Assembly: GCA_910576975.1 (NCBI GenBank)
Contig: CAJTJY010000009.1
Location: 1-64,000, forward strand
DNA from: an uncultured Lachnospiraceae bacterium
GTDB taxonomy: Bacteria > Bacillota > Clostridia > Lachnospirales > Lachnospiraceae
Direction: 5' to 3'
Length of the DNA: 64,000 nt
Under the pieces are notes generated by a model. The model was not told the DNA's origin. It was given only the letters and a program-made list of their open reading frames with translations, and did no database searches. Shown piece by piece: positions 58,540-64,000 of the stretch (its first letter is position 1; every line of letters begins with the position of its first letter). Position numbers and translations under genes: made by a program.

Positions 58540-60249
58540 CTATTCCGTGGGCAAAATAAATTTACCAATTAATTCATCCAGACAAATTGCCTGTGCAGAT
58601 AATTCTTCACTGGTTGCAGAAGATTCTTCCGCTGTTGCAGAATTAGACTGAACCACCTCTGAAATTTGATTGACACCTTCTTCTGCTTGCTTCATCGCAA
58701 CAGCCTGATCTGCTGCGATAGAGCTTACATTCTTGGATGAAACTGCAATTTTCTCAATTCCTTGAACTACATTCTCAATCGAAGAAGCTGCTCTTTCTGC
58801 CGCTTTATTTCCTTCGGAAATCTCCTGGATCGTGCCTTCGATTAATTCTCTGGTTTCTACAGCAGCTTTGGAGCTCTGTTCTGCCAACTGCCGTATCTGG
58901 TCAGCCACAACGGCAAATCCACGTCCGGCTTCTCCAGCCCTTGCCGCCTCGATAGAAGCATTTAAGGATAATAAGTTCGTCTGTGACGCAATATCCTCAA
59001 TTTCAGAAATGATATTTTCAATCTTCTGTGATGCTTCGCTGATGCGTTCCATTGCGCTTACCATAGTATCCATTTCTCCGCGGCTTCGGTCTGCCTCATC
59101 TGAATATTTTTGTGCTTGTTCATAGGATTCTCTTGCGCGGTCTGCGGCAGTTTGGACATTTTCCGTAATAGACATAATCGTTGCCTGCATCTGCTCCACT
59201 GCCCCTGCTTGTTCCGTAGCTCCTTCTGCAAGGCTTTGGGACGCCTCTGCAAGATTTGTGGAACCAGCTGATACCTGAGAAGAAGCCTCTTCGATCGACT
59301 GTATCGTGGTAACCATCTGTTTCTTTAATTCTTTCAAAGAATACAACAAGTTCTCAAAATCGCCAGTATATCTGGAGCCGTCTTCAGATACAACAGCATA
59401 ATTGGCTTTTGACATTTCTTCTAGGATATGCTCTTCGTCTGCAATAATGAATTTCAAAGTCTCTGCCATTTCTTGTGCCATAGCTATCATGTCGGCAACT
59501 TCATCTTTACTGTCAACCTCCGGGAAAGGAGAAGAAAGATCTCCAGTGGCAAAGGATTTAAATCGATCTTTCAGGCGATTCAGGGGACCCGCAATGCTAT
59601 TTGCAATCCCAACTCCGATACGGAACGCAAAAAACATTGTTATAATAATGATTACTCCGATAACGATGCATAATATAATGCAAGTAATGGAAAGCTGTGT
59701 AGAAAGTTGATTTCCCTTATCTACCTTAATATCCATAATCTCTGAGAGCTTATTGTAAATGTTTTCATACATTGGGGCAAGCTCGCCCATGGCAATTTCC
59801 TGAGCCGCAATGCATTGTTCCTGATCTTCGGTAGCGCCTAATGCCAGAATGTCCTCTTCCAAATCCCAGTATTCTTCCAATTCTTGTTTCAATTCCGCAT
59901 ATAATTTCTTATTGGCGGCCGTGACCATGGTCCGCTCTATATTCACAAATTCTGATTCAAATTCTGCACGGTTCTTTTCATGTTGCTCCACCATTGCATC
60001 AATGGCGCTCTGCTCTTCATAACCAATTGCTCCCCGTAAAGCTGACCTTGTATCGGCTAAGAATACCATGGCCTTTCCTACGTCTCCTTGAGCAAAACCA
60101 TAGTTGGTCAGGGCGTCCTCATAAGAATTGGTGAGCACGATCATGGTGATTAGCCCCACGACTGATACGGCTGACAATATTCCCGCAACCATAACGAAAG
60201 CTTTAGTTAATCGTTCTTTAATTTGCATGTTGTTCAATTTCTTTAGCAT
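58540..60249 (-). CDS. Methyl-accepting chemotaxis protein
   Basis: About 569 residues from ATG 60249 (GGAAGAG upstream; GTG at 60258 is the alternative). A first membrane helix (about 17-43), a periplasmic-type four-helix-bundle sensor (about 45-190, rich in Glu), a second helix (about 195-222), HAMP (about 222-275) and a long signalling coiled coil with the hairpin tip EIEDIASQTNLLSLNASIEAARAGEAGRGFAVVA. It binds CheA/CheW. The ligand is unknown. No che or flagellar genes lie in the window. Confidence 0.93.
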   Translation of the reverse strand: MLKKLNNMQIKERLTKAFVMVAGILSAVSVVGLITMIVLTNSYEDALTNYGFAQGDVGKAMVFLADTRSALRGAIGYEEQSAIDAMVEQHEKNRAEFESEFVNIERTMVTAANKKLYAELKQELEEYWDLEEDILALGATEDQEQCIAAQEIAMGELAPMYENIYNKLSEIMDIKVDKGNQLSTQLSITCIILCIVIGVIIIITMFFAFRIGVGIANSIAGPLNRLKDRFKSFATGDLSSPFPEVDSKDEVADMIAMAQEMAETLKFIIADEEHILEEMSKANYAVVSEDGSRYTGDFENLLYSLKELKKQMVTTIQSIEEASSQVSAGSTNLAEASQSLAEGATEQAGAVEQMQATIMSITENVQTAADRARESYEQAQKYSDEADRSRGEMDTMVSAMERISEASQKIENIISEIEDIASQTNLLSLNASIEAARAGEAGRGFAVVADQIRQLAEQSSKAAVETRELIEGTIQEISEGNKAAERAASSIENVVQGIEKIAVSSKNVSSIAADQAVAMKQAEEGVNQISEVVQSNSATAEESSATSEELSAQAICLDELIGKFILPTE

Positions 60250-60352
60250 ACCTATCACTCTTCCATATCCTTTCTTTTTTTTCGGAAAAATATTTTCCTG
60301 AAGGATGCTGTGCTAGGAAAGCTATTGTCTATTTTAGCAAATTGCGAAGAAA

Positions 60353-60496
60353 TCACATAGCGAACGTGCAAACTCCAAATAGAGTCTGATTATGCATCAG
60401 CTTGTTTACAAAACGATACGTAACCAGAACCTCTAAATAAACCGCTCCTTGATCTACATGCTCTTCTGTATGTATGTGCTTTACTGCAACATCCTG
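60353..60496 (-). pseudogene. Possible 3' remnant of a lost gene
   Basis: Between the surface protein and chemoreceptor genes, a 47-codon stop-to-stop frame on the minus strand reads protein-like (DVAVKHIHTEEHVDQG, then EVLVTYRFVNKLM). No start codon lies at its 5' end, and it ends in TGA at 60353-60355. The V.V.Y.F pattern near the end recalls the C termini of serine recombinases, but this is weak. The rest of 60250-60555 shows no other gene; a TGCTAAAAT at 60339-60331 could be an extended -10 for the chemoreceptor. Confidence 0.3.
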
Positions 60497-60555
60497 CTAC
60501 TAATTTTACATCTTTTCAGACTTTTCGTCAATATTTTTCCGATATTACTTTGCTA

Positions 60556-63500
60556 TTACTTTACAATTATCTTTAATTTTGCATTTTGACCGTTAAATGT
60601 CTTAACTGTAATCACAGCCGAGCCTTTCTTTTTGGCTGTCACTTTTCCCTTTTGGGAAACAGATGCCACAGATTTTTTATTGGAAACATAGGTAATCTTG
60701 CGGCTTGCCGTGTTTTTTGGCAGTGCTGGCTTGATCTGAAATTTCTTGCCAGCTTTCAATGTTTTTTCTGATGCATTTAAAGTAATTTTTTTTGGAGCTC
60801 TTTTTACATGCACCTGAACAATTGCTTTTTTGACGTTTGAAGCTTTGACTGTAATCTTGCAAATTCCAGTCCTTTTCGCTGTAATTTTTCCTTTGGAAGT
60901 AACGCTAGCTTTTTTGTTAGAGGCATGATAAGTTAGCTTCTTGTTGGTAGCGTTCTTTGGAAGAACAGATGTTTGAAGTGTATAACTTTCCCCCACTCCT
61001 AGGACTAATTTTTTTTCTGACACCTTTACTTTCGTAACAGCGACATCTTTTTTTACAGAAATCTTTAAATTTGCCGTCTTTCCATTAAATGTTTTTACCG
61101 TAATGATGGCGCTTCCGGTTTTTTTGGCAGCTACCTTTCCAGTAGAAGAAACAGATGCCACATTGTCATTGCTGGAGCTATAAAAGATAACGCAGCTTGC
61201 CGTTTCAGCGGGCAGAACATATTTAATTTGAAAACTTTTCCCAGGCTCTAATGTATGTTCCATCTCATTTAACGTAATTCTGCCAGGAGCTTTCTTTATA
61301 TTCACAGTGACAATTTCCCGCTTTTTATTGACAGATTCTACAAGAAGGTAAGAAGAGCCCGTTTTCTTTGCGATTACTGTTCCATCAGCAGAAACAGAGA
61401 TCTTGTCGTTTAATGCCTTAAAGGTCAGGCTTTTATCTGAAGCATTCTGTGGAAGGACGGAAGCTTTTACTTGATAAGATTCCCCTAATCCCAAGGTAAG
61501 ATTTTTTTCTGCCACAGTCACCTGAGATACTTCGATGTCAGGCTCAGGTTCTTCCGGCCCAGGATTAGGATTGGGATCTTCCGGTCCAGGCTCAGGTTCT
61601 TCTGGTCCAGGGTTAGGCTCGGGTTCTTCCGGCCCAGGATTAGGATCAGGCTCCTCCGGTCCAGGCTCAGGGGTTTCCGGTCCAGGTTCAGGTTTTGGAT
61701 CGGGATCTTCAGGCTCAGGTTCTTCTGGTCCAGGATCGGGCTTGGGATCTTCCGGCTCAGGATCGGGTTTGGGATCTTCCGGTCCAGGCTCAGGATCGGG
61801 ATCGGGCTCCTCTGGCCCAGGGTTAGGGTCAGGGTCTTCCGGCTCAGGATCGGGTTTGGGATCTTCCGGTCCGGGCTCAGGATTGGGATCGGGCTCCTCT
61901 GGCCCAGGGTTAGGGTCAGGGTCTTCCGGCTCAGGATCGGGTTTGGGATCTTCCGGTCCAGGATTGGGCTCAGGGTCTTCCGGCCCAGGATCGGGTTTCG
62001 GATCTTCTGGCTCTGGATTTTCTGAGTCCTGCTTTGTTAAAGTAACTGTCGATTTTCCTGCCGGGAACGTTAACGTATGCCCCGCTTCATCTTTAATAGT
62101 AATTTGGCAAGACAGATCTACGGCTCCTTCTGAGCCTGTAAAGGAAGTTTCTAGGCTCTGTATGGGCAGCGAAATATAATTTCTCCCTGCCTGCAATGGA
62201 ACGTCTTGCGTATAAGTTGCAATGGTCTTTCCGTTAGACTCTAAAAAATCAACCGTCATAGCAACTGTCGTCGCGTTCGCTTCACCAGAAAGCACTTCCA
62301 AAGAAACGTTTCCGTGAAGTTGATTTTTAGTATCACAAATTACGTTAACCTCCGGTTCCTTTGGCTTAAATGGATTTTCCTCTTCGGACGCTGAAAAAGA
62401 ACCAGTTGCCTTTCCGTTTGTTATTTCTAACTCATTCCCGTCCATGGTTACTTTTTCCTGATTTGGAACCTGCACTTGTATGGTATCATCGTGGGTTAAT
62501 GTTAACGTTACGTTGCTGCTTTCCATTTCTAAGGTTCGTTCCATTCCTTTGGCATTCGTCAAAGTCAATTGTACGGGTTCTTGCCGCGTAGACTCTGAAC
62601 TTAATCTCAGCTCTAGTTCTTCTGTTTGCAAGTCGGTTTTTATTTGATTTACTTCCAAAACTGCATTTTGATCTGAAGATGTAATTTCTGCATAATGTTC
62701 TTGGGATGCCAGATAAAAAGTAACATCTTCATCTGTAGCTTTGGAGTTCTGTGTATCTGTTGTTGAAAGTTGATAGCTGCCTTCGGGAACGACAAAGCTT
62801 CGGATTCCAGAAAAGACGTCTTCATCTTGAGAACGGAAAAGCTTTTGCTCGTAAGCGCCTGGAATTTCATCAATCCCTTTTCCGTCTTTGTCGGTTACGC
62901 TTGCTCTTTCTTTATCTATGGACAAGTAAAGGGAACGGTCTACGTCTTCACTGTGAAGCTCCACGCCTGACATTGCTGCAGAAATCACCGAATAGTCCAC
63001 ATAAGATGCTGAGGCATAGTGTTTGTAATCTATGTTGCTCAGATGCTTATTGATGGTCAATGTTTGCAGAGCAGAAGGAGCGTTAGGATCATAAACTTTC
63101 AGCACAAAATCTCCATTCTCTGCTTGATCGACAGAAACTGGTACTACGGTATGCGCCTGATATTTGGAGTATATTGCCATTATGATAGGTTCTGCCTTTG
63201 CGTCAACGCTAAGGCCGCCAGATCGTTCAAATTCCTCCACTTTTTGAATCATCTCCATATATTGATTCATATTACGGCTTAAAACACCGCCGCATCCGGC
63301 AATATTTTGCATGTTTTGTGATATTTGGTAAGCCTCTATCAATTTAGTCAGAGCGGCATTTTTATCTAAAGGAGCTTGCAACTGGTAAATGTTTTGTGCA
63401 GATTCTTGATAGTCTTGTGCTTTGAGCTCGTTATTCTCATAAAAATCCAGAGCAGAGCTTGCCATGCCGTAGCAGGAACCCGTCCAATTGCCGCTGATAG

Positions 63501-63999
63501 CGTAATAATAAGTGCCAGTAACAATATTGTTTAAAATATCCACATAACGCTGTCTTGGAATACGATAATCCGCTGGATAGCCAAAAGAGGATGCGTCGTT
63601 ACCGAAAGAATAGTGGTCCTGTTTTTCGGTATAAAATTTATCCAATCCTAACAGCGGGATGTTCTGCCAGGAGTTTCCGATGCCGTCCCATCCATTTTGA
63701 TTTTTACGGAAACAAATTGTCAGCTGATTGCATTCTGTAAAGCTGTCTTCTGCCCAATTTTGGGGCGTGCCGCCATAGAAGTATGCTTTTTCTAAATTCG
63801 CATTTCCTTTAAATGCCTGTGCCTCAATGGTATCTATGCCGGCAGGAATATTGATCGTGCGCAGCGCACAATCGCTAAATGCGTTGCTTTTTATTTCTGA
63901 TATGCTGTCTGGCAAGAAAAGATATGCCAAAGCCGTGCATCCTGCAAAAGAAGATTCCGGCAATGTCTGAATTTGGTTATTGAGGATGGCGGCGGTAAT
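60556..63999 (-). CDS. Large cell-surface protein: LRR, cysteine-protease-like, Pro-rich linker, Ig-like (Big_2) domains (5' end outside window)
   Basis: At least 1147 residues; the frame is open to the right edge, so the TTG at 63963 is internal. Order: BspA-type leucine-rich repeats (NNQIQTLPESSFAGCTAL onward, about 110 residues); a region with GSCYGMASSAL, then AHTVVPVSVDQAENGDFVLKVYDPNAP, a Cys-His-Asp arrangement like papain-fold surface proteases; beta-rich parts; a long Pro/Glu/Asp linker; and four Ig-like Big_2 repeats (SVSADGTVIAKKTG, SVSSTGKVAAKKTG, SVTSKGKITAKRTG, SVSQKGKVTAKKKG). It ends with the last Ig domain and has no LPxTG motif, so anchoring must be at the missing N terminus or non-covalent. 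Expected secreted; function unproven. Confidence 0.85.
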   Translation of the reverse strand: MTAAILNNQIQTLPESSFAGCTALAYLFLPDSISEIKSNAFSDCALRTINIPAGIDTIEAQAFKGNANLEKAYFYGGTPQNWAEDSFTECNQLTICFRKNQNGWDGIGNSWQNIPLLGLDKFYTEKQDHYSFGNDASSFGYPADYRIPRQRYVDILNNIVTGTYYYAISGNWTGSCYGMASSALDFYENNELKAQDYQESAQNIYQLQAPLDKNAALTKLIEAYQISQNMQNIAGCGGVLSRNMNQYMEMIQKVEEFERSGGLSVDAKAEPIIMAIYSKYQAHTVVPVSVDQAENGDFVLKVYDPNAPSALQTLTINKHLSNIDYKHYASASYVDYSVISAAMSGVELHSEDVDRSLYLSIDKERASVTDKDGKGIDEIPGAYEQKLFRSQDEDVFSGIRSFVVPEGSYQLSTTDTQNSKATDEDVTFYLASQEHYAEITSSDQNAVLEVNQIKTDLQTEELELRLSSESTRQEPVQLTLTNAKGMERTLEMESSNVTLTLTHDDTIQVQVPNQEKVTMDGNELEITNGKATGSFSASEEENPFKPKEPEVNVICDTKNQLHGNVSLEVLSGEANATTVAMTVDFLESNGKTIATYTQDVPLQAGRNYISLPIQSLETSFTGSEGAVDLSCQITIKDEAGHTLTFPAGKSTVTLTKQDSENPEPEDPKPDPGPEDPEPNPGPEDPKPDPEPEDPDPNPGPEEPDPNPEPGPEDPKPDPEPEDPDPNPGPEEPDPDPEPGPEDPKPDPEPEDPKPDPGPEEPEPEDPDPKPEPGPETPEPGPEEPDPNPGPEEPEPNPGPEEPEPGPEDPNPNPGPEEPEPDIEVSQVTVAEKNLTLGLGESYQVKASVLPQNASDKSLTFKALNDKISVSADGTVIAKKTGSSYLLVESVNKKREIVTVNIKKAPGRITLNEMEHTLEPGKSFQIKYVLPAETASCVIFYSSSNDNVASVSSTGKVAAKKTGSAIITVKTFNGKTANLKISVKKDVAVTKVKVSEKKLVLGVGESYTLQTSVLPKNATNKKLTYHASNKKASVTSKGKITAKRTGICKITVKASNVKKAIVQVHVKRAPKKITLNASEKTLKAGKKFQIKPALPKNTASRKITYVSNKKSVASVSQKGKVTAKKKGSAVITVKTFNGQNAKLKIIVK
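61540..62020 (-). repeat. Pro-Glu/Asp low-complexity coding repeat
   Basis: About 160 codons made of PxP units such as GPEEPDPNPGPEEPEPNPGP and PKPDPEPEDP. At DNA level there are longer near-identical blocks with an 87-base period (for example the block starting TCTGGCCCAG at 61811 recurs at 61898), so the length is likely to vary by slippage or recombination. It probably forms a stiff spacer through the cell wall. Confidence 0.85.
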
Positions 64000-64000
64000 T

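Noticed and set aside
61535..62179. 214-codon plus-strand frame coding Gly-Ser-Pro repeats (collagen- or silk-like)
   Set aside because: It is the exact antisense of the Pro-Glu linker of the surface protein; the repeat composition keeps the other strand open. No ribosome site.

Overview
The window looks like chromosomal DNA of an anaerobic, probably spore-forming Clostridia member, most likely Lachnospiraceae. Evidence: AT-leaning base composition, AGGAGG-type ribosome sites, and gene orders typical of Firmicutes/Clostridia (rplU-prp-rpmA-obgE; radC-mreBCD-mrdA-minCDE-rodA-mgsA; yqfC-yqfD-phoH-yqfF-ybeY; sepF-ylmH). Spore-linked genes (yqfC, yqfD, a spoVB-type flippase, a BofC-like protein) occur together. 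The family assignment is inference. No rRNA, tRNA or CRISPR array was seen.

Layout. 1-1260: right end of an IS3-family element and a GC-richer class B sortase. 1370-10036 (+): radical SAM protein, DUF2344 protein, RNase E/G, then L21 (with leader RNA), Prp, L27, ObgE, YhbY, NadD, YqeK and RsfS, a ribosome-assembly and NAD cluster. 10159-13848: lexA, a PlsC-type acyltransferase, dtd and a Xer-like recombinase. 13965-20942 (-): cytidylate-kinase-like protein, rluD, lspA, aroB, ylmH, sepF, yggS and an HlyD-like adaptor. 21095-32310: small membrane protein, small P-loop protein, and a long cell-shape and septum operon. 32469-36615 (-): mutL-miaA-methionine gamma-lyase-like operon. 36616-40572: AT-rich MBOAT/SGNH acyl-transfer pair bounded by inverted repeats. 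40573-47833 (-): two FAD proteins, mutS, a PIN-like protein and a deaminase. 47918-50113: BofC-like protein, a 265-bp palindromic element, an NSS transporter. 50180-58262 (-): flippase, DUF3048 lipoprotein, ybeY, a degenerate YqfF, phoH, yqfD, yqfC, dus. 58540-63999 (-): chemoreceptor and a large surface protein running off the right edge.

Most of the window is core machinery: translation and ribosome maturation, septum placement and rod shape, mismatch repair, SOS control and sporulation. The most unusual signal is a family of short repeats, exactly 68 bp long, that end in a Shine-Dalgarno sequence and sit directly before start codons (three in tandem before rsfS, one each before dtd and a FAD protein gene, one orphan). 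Each can fold into successive hairpins before the ribosome site. Other points of interest are a 265-bp nested palindrome, an HD-family protein that has lost its HD residues, a surface protein combining LRR, a papain-like Cys/His/Asp pattern, a Pro-rich linker and Ig-like domains, and an acyl-transfer island lying between mutL and mutS. Everything here comes from reading the sequence; no database search was possible.
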